DNA of 64,000 bases from Chryseobacterium flavum (lineage in GTDB: Bacteria > Bacteroidota > Bacteroidia > Flavobacteriales > Weeksellaceae): positions 186,001-250,000 of the forward strand of contig NZ_QNUE01000005.1 in the NCBI RefSeq assembly GCF_003385595.1, written 5' to 3'. Of the stretch, positions 25,520-35,700 are shown piece after piece; position 1 is the stretch's first letter; every line of letters starts with the position of its first letter. The position numbers and the translations under genes were made by a program. Under the pieces are notes generated by a model. It was not told the origin of the DNA. It saw only the letters and a list, made by a program, of their open reading frames with translations, and made no database searches.

Positions 25520-28488
25520 ATTTTAATAAAGAGTTTAATAATTGTTCCCTGTGGTGTATTTTTATGGAAAGTCATCCGGGATTTAATTTTCATCATCAGC
25601 TGAACGACCATATGGAGACCCAACCCATAATTTTTAAAAGTCAGATGCTCATGTTCATGCTTTTTAAAAAGTCCGGAATAATATTCCCTCTGCTCATCAG
25701 ACATTCCTGAACCGGTATCAGCAATAGAAATTTCTATATGAGATTCAGTAGAAGTGGCACTTATAATAATTTCACCATCTGAAGTATTTTTAACTGCATT
25801 ATCAATTATATTATGAAAAATAGCAAGAAGAATATTTTTATTGATATGGGCCTTTACATGATGATCACAGAAATTGTAGATGAATGTATTTTGACGGGCT
25901 GCAATTTCTTCAAATAGCAATCTCTTGGTTTCAATCAGATCATAGATTACATATTCCTCTTCAGCAGAGTTGTCCTGTTTGTATAGCTCTGTATATTCCT
26001 TAAGACTTAATGTAAATTTATACAGCTGCTCAGAAGTTTTATAAATGCTGTCAAAATATTTTTTCTGGGTTTTCGTATCTTCAGAATGATAAAGTTCCTG
26101 TGAGAGGAGCGCGATAAATTTAACAGGAGTAGTAATATCATGGCTTATGCTTTCAATCAGTTTTTTTTGATAGTCTGATTCATGTTTAAGCTTATTACTG
26201 GTCTCCTGCAGTTCTTTATCTTTATTAACCAGCGTATTTGTCAGTACTTTATTCTTTAACCTTAAAAAATTGGTTCTGATTTGAACCATTATTACAACCA
26301 GTAAAATAATAATCCCAACCAACAGAACTTTAAAAATGGTGGTCTGATAAAAATAGGCTGCAATTTCTACCGGTAAACTTTTATAGACAAACCTGCCGTT
26401 TTCAGAAGATAAAAACCTTATCAGTATATGATAATCTCCGGGGGCCGCATTGGTTATCCGGAATATCTTGTCACTTTTAATATCCGTCCATATACTTTCT
26501 TCATCTCCTGCAAGCCTTGCCTGCAGATAAATATTATCCAGATCAGAATAGTAAGGGATATCTATATAGACGTCAGCGCTTTTACTTCCTGCAGGCAGAA
26601 AGAGTTTATCTTTTAACCGGATCAGCTGTCCTCTGACTTTTGCTCTCTCCATATAAACATCATTGGAACCAGGGTAAAAGCACCTGGCTTTCTGAGGATC
26701 AAAAAACACAAAACCCTCCATGGACGGAAAAACAAACTGTCCGTCCTCCAAAATATGAGCACAGGGTTCTGCACTTCCATTAAACTCATTATTTAAAAAA
26801 CCGCTGTCTTTTGTATAACGATAATAAGTAACTGCTCCTTTCGGAGATTTCAGGTATTGTAAAAGGGTATTTTTATTGACTCTGAACAATCCGTTGTCAG
26901 ACGAGATCCATAAATTTTCTTTCTTATCTTCCAGTATATAATGGGCATTTGCCAGAAAATCGTTCTTATCGGAGGGAATCCGGATGACCTTATGGTCTTG
27001 CAACAGGTAAATTCCTCTGTTATAAGTGGTAAACCATATTTTCCCATCCTTTGTTTTTATAATTTGTTTTACAGGAAGTTTCTTTCCGATTTGCTTTATT
27101 ATCTTATTCTGACCAAAAGAAAAAACATAGATCCCGTCACTCCCTCCAAGATAAAGAAGGTCACTATTGAACCTGAAAACCACATCTATATTGTCTTTAC
27201 AGGGAATAATTTTTTGTACTTTCCTGAAATTATCATTATCAAATATATAAAGGTAAAACAGTTTCTTATCCAAAACAGAAGCCATATACAAGCCTCCGCT
27301 TTTGTACAAACCATCAATCTCTTTCCCTTTAAAAGAAATGGAGTCGTATTTTGTAAAATTCCTGTCTTTATAACGTCTATGAATGGAATTATTTTCCCTG
27401 TACACAAGATTTCCAGAGTTATCCTGAAAGATATACCGTTTATCATAGGACTGGGGTGCTGCATATATTCTTTCAGACCTATTATTAAAATACCTGATGC
27501 CTTCCTGTGTCAGAACAGAGCTGTTTCCAAAAGGAATGGCAGCATAGCACACCTCATCCTGATAAGGCAGATTCTTTGTGGATACAAAAAAATCAGAAAG
27601 TTTCAGAATCTTGAGGCCATTGATTGAACTACCAATATACAGTTTATTTGAAAACTCATCATAGTACATAGCCCCGGAAATCTCTTTATCAATTTCCTTA
27701 TATTCCAGTAAATAAGTAGGCTTTAATTCTCCTTTCAGAAACCGGCTTTTGTATATTTTACCTTGACTGATCATAAACACCTGTCCTGTAATCTGCTGCC
27801 AGTAGACTTTAGTGTCCTGATCATTATAAATAGCCGGAGCCTTAATATAAAACAAAGATCCTTTATATAAATGAAGTATTTTGTGGTTTACCGGATCAGC
27901 GATAAACACATTCTCGCCGTGCACAAATAATCTTTTTAACCGCTCATTCGAAAAGCCGGTCATAAGGATGTTTTTTTTCTTACTTTTTTTATCAACGTAA
28001 ACAATACTGTTATCTTCAAAATAATAAGATCCTGCCTGTAGTCGGATAAAATAAGAGTTTATATAGTGAGAAGTATATCTTACCGTAATATTATTTTTAA
28101 CCAGCATTTTATATATTTTGCCCTTTAATGAACCTCCGGGTTCAGAAGTATTAGGAGCAGAAACAACTTCAGGCTGACGGTGAGAGATCAAAAGATTTTT
28201 TTTTTCGGAAGTATTGAAGACAACAATACTGTCGTTCTGTATATTTCCATAGAAATCCCCAAAACTCAGATTTTTCAGTTTAAAGTTTTTATACTCTGTA
28301 AAATTACTTCCGTCATAACGCATTACCCTTCCCTCCATAGAAAGCCAGATAAAGCCGTATTTATCTTTAACAATATCCTTGACACTGTTTTGCGGCAGAC
28401 CGTTATCCATATTATACCATTGAGTAGTATAACTTTGGCCGTTAATATATAGAGAAATTAAAAGAAAAATAAAGGAGAGAAACTTCAT
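25516..28488 (-). CDS. Sensor histidine kinase with two-component regulator propeller
   Basis: The 990-residue kinase starts with a signal peptide (to about residue 17). A long periplasmic beta-propeller built of Reg_prop-like blades follows, beginning WYNMDNGLPQNSVKDIVKD and continuing with KDGKIWFTTYNRGIYLL and KENLWISSDNGLFRV. Next are a Y_Y_Y-type Ig-like domain near 640-700, one membrane segment near 710-735 (VLLVGIIILLVVIMVQI) and a coiled coil. The HisKA H-box has His783 in SISHDITTP, and the HATPase shows HNIIDNAVKNT near 893 and DTGSGMS. Unlike the common Bacteroidetes hybrid sensors it lacks its own receiver and AraC domain; a separate regulator follows. Propeller sensors often detect polysaccharide fragments, but the ligand here is not known. 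Confidence 0.92.
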   Translation of the reverse strand: MKFLSFIFLLISLYINGQSYTTQWYNMDNGLPQNSVKDIVKDKYGFIWLSMEGRVMRYDGSNFTEYKNFKLKNLSFGDFYGNIQNDSIVVFNTSEKKNLLISHRQPEVVSAPNTSEPGGSLKGKIYKMLVKNNITVRYTSHYINSYFIRLQAGSYYFEDNSIVYVDKKSKKKNILMTGFSNERLKRLFVHGENVFIADPVNHKILHLYKGSLFYIKAPAIYNDQDTKVYWQQITGQVFMISQGKIYKSRFLKGELKPTYLLEYKEIDKEISGAMYYDEFSNKLYIGSSINGLKILKLSDFFVSTKNLPYQDEVCYAAIPFGNSSVLTQEGIRYFNNRSERIYAAPQSYDKRYIFQDNSGNLVYRENNSIHRRYKDRNFTKYDSISFKGKEIDGLYKSGGLYMASVLDKKLFYLYIFDNDNFRKVQKIIPCKDNIDVVFRFNSDLLYLGGSDGIYVFSFGQNKIIKQIGKKLPVKQIIKTKDGKIWFTTYNRGIYLLQDHKVIRIPSDKNDFLANAHYILEDKKENLWISSDNGLFRVNKNTLLQYLKSPKGAVTYYRYTKDSGFLNNEFNGSAEPCAHILEDGQFVFPSMEGFVFFDPQKARCFYPGSNDVYMERAKVRGQLIRLKDKLFLPAGSKSADVYIDIPYYSDLDNIYLQARLAGDEESIWTDIKSDKIFRITNAAPGDYHILIRFLSSENGRFVYKSLPVEIAAYFYQTTIFKVLLVGIIILLVVIMVQIRTNFLRLKNKVLTNTLVNKDKELQETSNKLKHESDYQKKLIESISHDITTPVKFIALLSQELYHSEDTKTQKKYFDSIYKTSEQLYKFTLSLKEYTELYKQDNSAEEEYVIYDLIETKRLLFEEIAARQNTFIYNFCDHHVKAHINKNILLAIFHNIIDNAVKNTSDGEIIISATSTESHIEISIADTGSGMSDEQREYYSGLFKKHEHEHLTFKNYGLGLHMVVQLMMKIKSRMTFHKNTPQGTIIKLFIKI

Positions 28489-28814
28489 TCAGTGGTACTA
28501 GCGTTGTTTTATCAACAAATATATCATAGAAAATTAAAATTAATGTAAATATTTATCCACAATAATGTGAAATTATTTTTACATAATTATTTATTAATTA
28601 ATTATCTATTATTATATTTTAGCAAAACCAATACTTGTTCCCAACAATGTCATTTATAATCAGGTGTATAGCTAGAAACACAAGATTAAAACTGTATAAT
28701 GATCTCCTTCAGATAATGAACCGGAGGTCATTATTTATATATAACAATTAAAAGAAAAACATCGGAAATATTAACAGAGTGTAAATAGCCACCAACAAAA
28801 CCTACACCTGTTTT
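28489..28814. other. Intergenic stretch upstream of the kinase gene
   Basis: No gene is seen in this 326-base, very AT-rich gap. On the - strand TATATTTG (28523-28516) is a good -7 box for the kinase gene, 28 bases before its ATG. A hairpin with 10-base arms and one G-U pair (28698-28707 with 28723-28732), followed by TATTTATATAT-like sequence, resembles a + strand terminator with no gene before it. Confidence 0.5.
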
Positions 28815-29108
28815 CTAGAGATATTCTTTGGGAACTGAGATATTGTTCTTTTTCATGTATTCCAATAATCCCTGATATTTATCTTCATATTCATCTGTCC
28901 CACACTTGTGCGAAATACTACAGATATCGGAAGGTTTGATTTCTAAAATATCTGATATCTTAGTCAGGATTTCCAGATTGATTTTCACCTTAGAATTTTC
29001 AATATCTGAATATGCTTTTTGGGAGATCCCCATTTCAAAGGCCATATATTCTTGCGTAAGATCCTTGCTCCTACGTATTTTTCTGATATTTTGTCCACAT
29101 ACTTTCAT
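28815..29108 (-). CDS. Small XRE-family HTH regulator
   Basis: The 97-residue protein is mostly one Cro/C1-type HTH domain (residues 6-62): NIRKIRRSKDLTQEYMAFEM, recognition helix ISQKAYSDIENSK, and ILTKISDILEIKPSDIC. A 35-residue tail with two cysteines (Cys64 and Cys70 region, ICSISHKCG) and an amphipathic helix (YQGLLEYMKKNNIS) follows. The two cysteines might bind a metal or sense redox state, but this is speculation. Such proteins are common in Chryseobacterium-type genomes as lone regulators. It is divergent from the cbb3 oxidase operon across a 183-base gap containing facing -7 boxes, so it could influence that operon or only itself. Confidence 0.8.
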   Translation of the reverse strand: MKVCGQNIRKIRRSKDLTQEYMAFEMGISQKAYSDIENSKVKINLEILTKISDILEIKPSDICSISHKCGTDEYEDKYQGLLEYMKKNNISVPKEYL

Positions 29109-29164
29109 CGCTTTTGTTTTAGTAGTTTTTGGTATAATTTAGAAGATTAGCTATTAGACTCTAA

Positions 29165-29185
29165 CAAAGTTAATAAATACCTTTG
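29165..29185. promoter_or_regulatory. Facing -7 boxes between the XRE gene and ccoNO
   Basis: CAAAGTTA (29165-29172) is a perfect TAnnTTTG on the - strand toward the XRE gene. TACCTTTG (29178-29185) is a perfect + strand box toward ccoNO, implying a leader of about 100 bases. -33 boxes at ideal spacing were not found. Confidence 0.4.
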
Positions 29186-29291
29186 GCAAAACATTACACA
29201 CGTTACATGATATTTATTTTCACTATAGAAAAAGGTTAAAATTAAGCTTTTTTCAGGGGAAATATCACTTCGGTAAACACTATTGGAATTT

Positions 29292-31571
29292 ATGGAGACG
29301 CAAAAATTTAATTATGACAATAATATTGTCAGAGCATTCCTCTATGCTACTATCGTATTCGGACTCATCGGATTTCTGTTGGGGCTTACTGCCGCATTGA
29401 TGCTTTTTTATCCTGAATTACCTGAATTTTTATTTGGTACGGATGACACCACTATTAAAAGCCTGGCTTCCGGAAATATTCAGGGACTGATCAACACCCA
29501 GGGAGCAATGGGCTTCGGAAGGATCAGAATGCTTCATACAAGTGCCGTGATTTTTGCTTTTGTATGTAACTCCTTTTTCTGCGGTGCCTATTACAGTATG
29601 CAGAGGCTTCTGAAAACAAGAATGTATAGTGATACATTATCCTGGCTGCATTTCTGGTCATGGCAGTTTATGATCATTACCGTAGTAATAACGTTCCTGA
29701 TGGGTATCAACACTTCTAAAGAATATGCTGAACATGAGTGGCCAATTGACATTCTCATTGCATTCTCATGGATCATTTTTGGGATCAATATGTTCGGAAC
29801 GATCGCCAAAAGAAGAGTAAGACATCTGTACGTAGCCATCTGGTTTTATCTGGCCACATGGATTGCCGTAGCCATGCTTCACATCTTCAACAACCTGGAA
29901 GTTCCATTATCATTTACAAGCTGGAAATCATATTCCGTATACGCAGGAGTAAAAGATGCTCTTGTACAATGGTGGTATGGGCATAATGCGGTAGCATTTG
30001 TTTTGACAACTCCGGTTTTAGGGTTAATGTATTATTTTATGCCTAAAGCAGCACAGCGGCCGGTATTCTCATATAAACTATCTATTATCCACTTCTGGTC
30101 ACTGATCTTCGTATATCTGTGGGCCGGACCCCACCACCTTCAGTACACTGCATTACCCGCCTGGGCTCAGGCTGTGGGAACAGGATTCTCCATTATGCTT
30201 ATTGCACCATCATGGGGTGGAATGCTAAACGGTCTCCTGACTTTAAGAGGAGCCTGGGACAAGGTAAGAGAAAATCCAATCCTTAAATTCTTCGTAGTAG
30301 CAGTTACCTGTTATGGTATGGCTACTTTTGAAGGACCTTTATTGGCAACAAAGTCCCTGAATAAAATCGGACACTATACAGACTGGGTAATCGGTCACGT
30401 ACACTTGGGAGCTCTTGGCTGGAATGGCTTCATGGCATTCGGAGTGGTATATTATCTGGTACCGATTATGTGGAGAACAAAACTCTGGTCTAAAAAACTG
30501 GCTAACTGGCATTTCTGGTTAGGTACCCTGGGAATTATTTTCTATGCTGTTCCTATGTACATATCAGGATTCACACAGGGATTAATGTGGAAGCAATTCA
30601 ATCCGGACGGAACATTATTATGGAAAAACTGGCTGGATACTGTAACCGCAATCATTCCCTACTTTAAAATGAGATTCCTGGGAGGTATCCTTTATCTTAC
30701 CGGAGCAATTTTAATGGTGGTGAATGTAATTAAAACCATCAAAGCCGGCTCATTCCAAAAAGAGGTCCCAGCGGAAGCTCCTGCATTAGCCAACATCGGC
30801 AGTACAAGAAAAGAAGGAGAAGGAATACACCTATGGCTGGAAAGAACACCTACCCTGCTTTCTGTGCTGGCATTTATTACAGTGGCTATCGGGGGACTTG
30901 TGGAAATTATCCCTACCCTGTCTCTTAAGCAAAGTGTACCTACTATTACTGCTGTAAAGCCATATACCCCACTGGAACTGGAAGGAAGAGACTTATATAT
31001 CCGTGAGGGATGTAACTCATGCCACTCCCAGATGATCAGGCCTTTCCGTGATGAAGTTGTAAGATTTGAAGGTAAAAACGGACAATATTCCAAAGCAGGA
31101 GAGTTTATTTATGACCGTCCATTCTTATGGGGATCTAAAAGAACAGGACCCGATCTTCACCGAGAGGGAGGCAGAAACCCGGATTCATGGCATTTTAAAC
31201 ATATGTATAACCCAAGGATTACTTCCGCAGGCTCCATTATGCCCCGTTTTCCATGGTTAATCACCAACAAACTGGATCGTTCCCAAATGGTGGATAAAAT
31301 GAAACTGATGAAAAACTCTTTTGGAGTTCCTTATACAAAAGCACAGATCGATTCTGCCAATCAATGGGCAGACAACCAGTCCAAAGCAATTGTACAAAGA
31401 ATCTATTCAGAAGCTACTGATGTGAGAGATCAGATGGGAAAAGAAAAAACAGCAAAAGGATCTTCTTATGTTCCTCTTGAGAAAAGAGAAATTGTAGCGA
31501 TGATTGCCTATCTGCAAAGACTGGGTACAGATATCAAAACAACACAGATCCAAACAGCAAGTGCTGAGTAA
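29292..31571 (+). CDS. ccoNO: cbb3-type cytochrome c oxidase, fused subunits I and II (CcoN-CcoO)
   Basis: The 759-residue protein joins the catalytic heme-copper subunit I (residues 1 to about 480, 12-14 helices) to the CcoO monoheme cytochrome c. In the first part HTSAVIFAFVCNSFF, WWYGHNAVAFVLTTP and GPHHLQYTALP carry the heme and CuB histidines, and a later WVIGHVHLGALGWNG holds the other heme histidines. In CcoO the heme-c motif is REGCNSCHSQMIRP with Cys574, Cys577 and His578. The complex reduces oxygen with high affinity and pumps protons across the inner membrane. N-O fusion is typical of Bacteroidetes. An in-frame TTG at 29283 precedes the chosen ATG. No ccoS or ccoG is adjacent in the window. 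Confidence 0.95.
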   Translation: METQKFNYDNNIVRAFLYATIVFGLIGFLLGLTAALMLFYPELPEFLFGTDDTTIKSLASGNIQGLINTQGAMGFGRIRMLHTSAVIFAFVCNSFFCGAYYSMQRLLKTRMYSDTLSWLHFWSWQFMIITVVITFLMGINTSKEYAEHEWPIDILIAFSWIIFGINMFGTIAKRRVRHLYVAIWFYLATWIAVAMLHIFNNLEVPLSFTSWKSYSVYAGVKDALVQWWYGHNAVAFVLTTPVLGLMYYFMPKAAQRPVFSYKLSIIHFWSLIFVYLWAGPHHLQYTALPAWAQAVGTGFSIMLIAPSWGGMLNGLLTLRGAWDKVRENPILKFFVVAVTCYGMATFEGPLLATKSLNKIGHYTDWVIGHVHLGALGWNGFMAFGVVYYLVPIMWRTKLWSKKLANWHFWLGTLGIIFYAVPMYISGFTQGLMWKQFNPDGTLLWKNWLDTVTAIIPYFKMRFLGGILYLTGAILMVVNVIKTIKAGSFQKEVPAEAPALANIGSTRKEGEGIHLWLERTPTLLSVLAFITVAIGGLVEIIPTLSLKQSVPTITAVKPYTPLELEGRDLYIREGCNSCHSQMIRPFRDEVVRFEGKNGQYSKAGEFIYDRPFLWGSKRTGPDLHREGGRNPDSWHFKHMYNPRITSAGSIMPRFPWLITNKLDRSQMVDKMKLMKNSFGVPYTKAQIDSANQWADNQSKAIVQRIYSEATDVRDQMGKEKTAKGSSYVPLEKREIVAMIAYLQRLGTDIKTTQIQTASAE

Positions 31572-31583
31572 TCATTAAATTTT

Positions 31584-32477
31584 ATGGCAATGAAAACGAG
31601 AACCCCAATTTCAATATATATCGCAACAACAATAGGCTTAACCATTATGGCCTTTGAAATGTTCGCCAGTGATTCAGGTTATTTTTCTTCACCTTTCTTC
31701 TGGGCATTGATATTGATTGCAATCATCCTTCTCCTGATCATGAATTCCATTGGAGACCTTATTGAAAATGAAAACTTCAACAGATTATCAGAAGAGGAGA
31801 AAAAACAATATCTTACAGAAAAAAGTGTTCCTTATTATCAGAAACTGTGGAATTCAGCCTTCAAAAAACAATCTGTATCAGAAGAGAAAGACATCCTTAT
31901 TGACCACGGATTTGACGGAATTACAGAGCTTGACAACTCTCTTCCGAAATGGTGGATTGGCCTGTTTTGGTTCGGATGTATCTTCTGTGTAGTATATTTA
32001 ACCGCTTTTGCTTTTACAGATTACGCCCATCCTGATGCAGAATATACCAAAGAGGCAAAAACCATGCTGGCCTCTATTGAGGAATATGAGAAAAATGCCC
32101 CTCAGATCAATCTTGAAACCGCAAAATATAGTGCAGATAACATCGCAGAAGGCCAGGAACTTTTCAAAACCAACTGTGTTACCTGCCACGGAGACGGTGG
32201 AAAAGGAGGTATTGGTCCTAACCTTACCGATACTCACTGGATTAATATCAAAGAGAAAAGTCTTTTTAAAAATGTCTTCTGGATGCTTGAAAACGGCTCC
32301 CCGAATAATCCTACCATGAGGCCTTTCATCAAAGACGGAACCATCACCGGAAGAGATGCTGAAAAAATTGCCGCGTATATTTATCATATCAACCAGGAAA
32401 CTGCTCCTATCACTGTAGCTCAGGGCGGAGCTGCAGCACAGGGAGAAGAAGTGAAATGGGAAAACGGGAATGACTGA
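31584..32477 (+). CDS. ccoP: cbb3 oxidase subunit III (CcoP), with CcoQ-like N-terminal segment
   Basis: The 297-residue protein ends in a cytochrome c domain with one heme site, TNCVTCHGDGG (Cys198, Cys201, His202); the axial methionine is probably in PTMRPFIKD. The CcoP N-terminal signature is visible as DNSLPKWWIGLFWFGCIF near residue 115, with its membrane helix. The first 60 residues hold two more hydrophobic segments (TTIGLTIMAFEMF and FWALILIAIILLLIMNSI), which may be a fused CcoQ-like part, since no separate ccoQ exists in the 12-base gap after ccoNO. Proteobacterial CcoP is diheme; this one shows a single CxxCH. It is the last gene of the two-gene operon. Confidence 0.9.
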   Translation: MAMKTRTPISIYIATTIGLTIMAFEMFASDSGYFSSPFFWALILIAIILLLIMNSIGDLIENENFNRLSEEEKKQYLTEKSVPYYQKLWNSAFKKQSVSEEKDILIDHGFDGITELDNSLPKWWIGLFWFGCIFCVVYLTAFAFTDYAHPDAEYTKEAKTMLASIEEYEKNAPQINLETAKYSADNIAEGQELFKTNCVTCHGDGGKGGIGPNLTDTHWINIKEKSLFKNVFWMLENGSPNNPTMRPFIKDGTITGRDAEKIAAYIYHINQETAPITVAQGGAAAQGEEVKWENGND

Positions 32478-32513
32478 AAAAAAAATTTATTACCTTATTT
32501 TATATACCATGCC

Positions 32514-32599
32514 ACGCCCCCTTTTACAACCATCTAACATTTGAATTTTCATTTTTGCTAACTAACCTTTTCAACACAAAAAATGATATAAGGGGGCGT
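32514..32599. repeat. Long-loop inverted repeat 1
   Basis: ACGCCCCCTT (32514-32523) is the exact complement of AAGGGGGCGT (32590-32599), separated by 66 bases. The G5/C5 block is unusual in this AT-rich genome. It may form the base of a large RNA hairpin after ccoP. Confidence 0.7.
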
Positions 32600-32606
32600 T
32601 TTAAAT

Positions 32607-32699
32607 AAAAAATCCGCACCTTGGCTCGTCTTACTCAACTATTCACTTGACAACTACAAACTAAAAATTCCATAATAAGGCAGCCAAGGCAGGATTTTT
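32607..32699. repeat. Long-loop inverted repeat 2
   Basis: AAAAATCC (32608-32615) and CCTTGGCT (32619-32626) pair with AGCCAAGG (32682-32689) and GGATTTTT (32692-32699). The small internal loops are GCA and CA, and the central loop is 55 bases. A T-run ends the right arm, so it could also act as a terminator. Confidence 0.7.
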
Positions 32700-32747
32700 G
32701 CATTAGCAAAGGATACCACAACAAAGTTTGAATAATTTCAGGATTAT

Positions 32748-32755
32748 TATCTTTG
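32748..32755 (+). promoter_or_regulatory. -7 element (TATCTTTG) of tamB
   Basis: A perfect TAnnTTTG box has TTTG at 32727-32730 seventeen bases upstream. It excludes the in-frame TTG at 32728 as a translation start and supports the one at 32773. Confidence 0.5.
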
Positions 32756-32772
32756 TTAGAAACCATATCCAT

Positions 32773-35700
32773 TTGAAACTGAAAATCAACACCACAAAAC
32801 TCTTAAGGCGTATTGCAATAACCTTTATTTCAATATTGGTTCTTCTTACCCTGTTGATCCTAAGCTTAAGGCTTCCTGCCGTTCAGAATTTCATTAAAGA
32901 TAAACTCATTGTTTACCTGGAGAAAAAAATAAAAACCCCGGTAAGTCTTGAAAGGGTATATATCGGGTTTCCTAACAGTCTTGTTATGGAAAATCTATAC
33001 CTGAAGGGACAGGACGTGGATACTCTGTTAGCAGTCAAAAAACTTGATGTGGGTTTACATATGCTTAAGCTTCTCAATTCAACAGCAGATATTACTTCTG
33101 TTGATATGCAGGGAGCGCGTGCCAATGTGGTACGAAAACCAGATGGCAAATTCAATTTCGATTATATTATTGACGCTTTTGCAACCAGTGATAAAGAAGA
33201 AAGTCCATCCAAACCATTTATCATTTCCCTTGATAAAATCAAGCTTAAAGATATAGGGGTTACCTTTAATGATCAGCAATCCCACAATGATATCAAACTT
33301 TACTTTAAATCTTTTGATACCAGGGTTAAAAATTTTGACCTGAATAAAAACAGCTATGCAGTCAATGATATTAATCTTGACGGATTGAAACTAAAGCTAA
33401 AACAAGGCCTGGTAGAAGAAGTTTCTGAAAAGGTAGAGAAAAAAGTAGATTCACTCAATGAAAAAAAAACAATGAATATCGGGTTGAGAGGAATCAAACT
33501 CACCAATTTCGATATTGATTATGGTGATGAGAATACAAAGACATTCGCCAAGGTTTTATTCAAAGAATTAAGTACTAAAGTCAATAAGCTTGATCTTGAA
33601 AACAATTCTTACCATATTGCCAATGTATTTCTTTCCGGGGCAGATATTGATGCCAATCTTTACCTTCCTGCAAAGAATGCCACTTCAAAAAGTTCGGGAA
33701 CTGAGATTCAGAAGGGTTCCGATAAGGCAATGAGCCTGACTCTGGGGAAGCTTGTTCTTAATGATGTCAAGGCTCGCTATAACAATACTGCTATTTCACC
33801 TGTTCAACAGGGCATGGACTTTAATCACCTCAATTTTTCGAAAATGAATGTTGAGGTAAGAAGTTTCAAAATGCAGGACAATACATTTGCAGGAACAGTT
33901 AATTCCGCAGAAATTCAGGAATCAAAAGGTCTGGATATTCAAAAATTCAATACTGACTTTGTGTATGGAGAAAAAGAAGCATACCTTAAGAGTCTCTATC
34001 TTCAAACATCAAAAACATTACTTCAGGATGAGGTCATTCTAAACTATAATTCCATTAATCAGCTAACCTCAAACCCCGGAGCTGTAAGAATTTCAGCTAA
34101 TATCAAAAATTCAAAAATCGGATTCTCTGATATTCTGAATCTGGTTCCTACATTAAGAAATACAGTTCCATTTAATAAATATCCGAACGCTGTTTTAAAT
34201 ATAAATGCCAATGTAAAAGGAAGCATCAATGATCTTTTGATTAAGGATCTCAGAGTTTCAGGACTGGATCAGCTGAGAGTGATGGCCTCTGGTAAAATTA
34301 GAAATGCAATGAATCCTGATCAGCTGTACTATGATCTGAGAATCGGGGAATTTTCTTCCGGAGCCAAAACAATATTTAATCTGGTTCCTAAAAATACAAT
34401 TCCATCCAATATTTCACTTCCTTCCCATTTCAGTATCAAAGGAAACGCAAAAGGAACCACCAAAGTAGTGAATACTGATCTGAATCTCTACTCTACCCTA
34501 GGCAATGCAGCCATCATCGCACAAATAGACATGAGAAGAAAAAATCATGAGCTGTACGATGTAAAAGCCAATCTTCAGGGAATACAGGTAGGAAAAATCA
34601 TTCAGAATAAAGATATTGGTCCTGTCACTGCACAAATTGTGGCAAAAGGAGAAAGCTTTGATTTTAAAAATGCCAATGCCAACTTAAAGGGGCATGTAGC
34701 TTCTGCCGTCTACAAAGGATACCGTTATCAAAACATGAGTCTTACAGGAAAAATCAACAAAGGTGCTTACCATGTAGTCTTAGATTCGAAAGACCCGAAT
34801 GCCAGTTTACAGCTGACCGCTTCCGGAGTTTATGACGAAAAAAATCCTACGGTAAAAGTGAACGGAGAAGTCATCAAACTGGATGTCAATAAGCTTGGCT
34901 TCTACGAAAAACCAATGATCATTGCCGGAAAAATTGATGGTGACTTCACAAGCCTGGACCCGGATAACCTGAACGGGTATCTGAATCTTAAAGATTTTGC
35001 ATTCTCAGATACCAAAGAGGTGTATCCCGTACAGGAAGTTAATCTGAAAGCGTCATCTACTCAGGATTCAACACAGATTATTTTCAATTCTCAGATTGCA
35101 GATGCAGAACTGAAAGGAAAATATAAGCTTACCCAGGTCTTTGGGGCTTTAACACAGACTGTCAATCAATATTATCAGTTCCAGAAACCCTATAAAACTC
35201 AAAAACCTGATCCGGGACAACATTTTACTTTTACAGCAAAAGTAAAAAATGATGACCTGATCAGAAAATTTGTACCGGATCTGAAAGATTTTGAAACCAT
35301 AAATTTAGCAGGAAACTATGACGCCGATTCTCAGAAAATTGAAATTGACGGACAGATTCCCAGATTATTATACGGCGAAAATTCTATTGAAGAAGGAGTT
35401 TTAAGAGTCACGAATGAAAATCAGGCATTACAGTACAGTCTGAATGTTGCTGCTTTAAAAAGCTCAAGCTTTTCTTTAAACAAAATCAGTATTGACGGCG
35501 ATGTTGCAAATAACACAATTCGTTACAATGTCACTACAAAAGATGAAAAAGATGCTACCCGGTTCCTGATTGCCGGAAATACCAAATCCTTAAATGACAT
35601 TACCGAAATATCTCTCAATCCAAATGGTTTAAAACTGAATTACACCGACTGGAACGTTGCAGAGAATAATAGAATCCAGATCAGCAGCAAAGGGATTCTG

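Larger units (their letters stand above)
32478..32772. other. Spacer between ccoP and tamB with two tandem long-loop inverted repeats
   Basis: No gene is seen in this 295-base spacer. It holds two consecutive inverted repeats with long G-poor loops, described separately as repeats, and the tamB -7 box at 32748-32755. Confidence 0.6.

Noticed and set aside
26941..27627. A 228-codon frame opposite the kinase gene
   Set aside because: It is antisense to a well-supported propeller domain with no recognisable family.
32514..32699. Integron attC sites
   Set aside because: The arms lack the RYYYAAC/GTTRRRY core pairs and no integron integrase is present.
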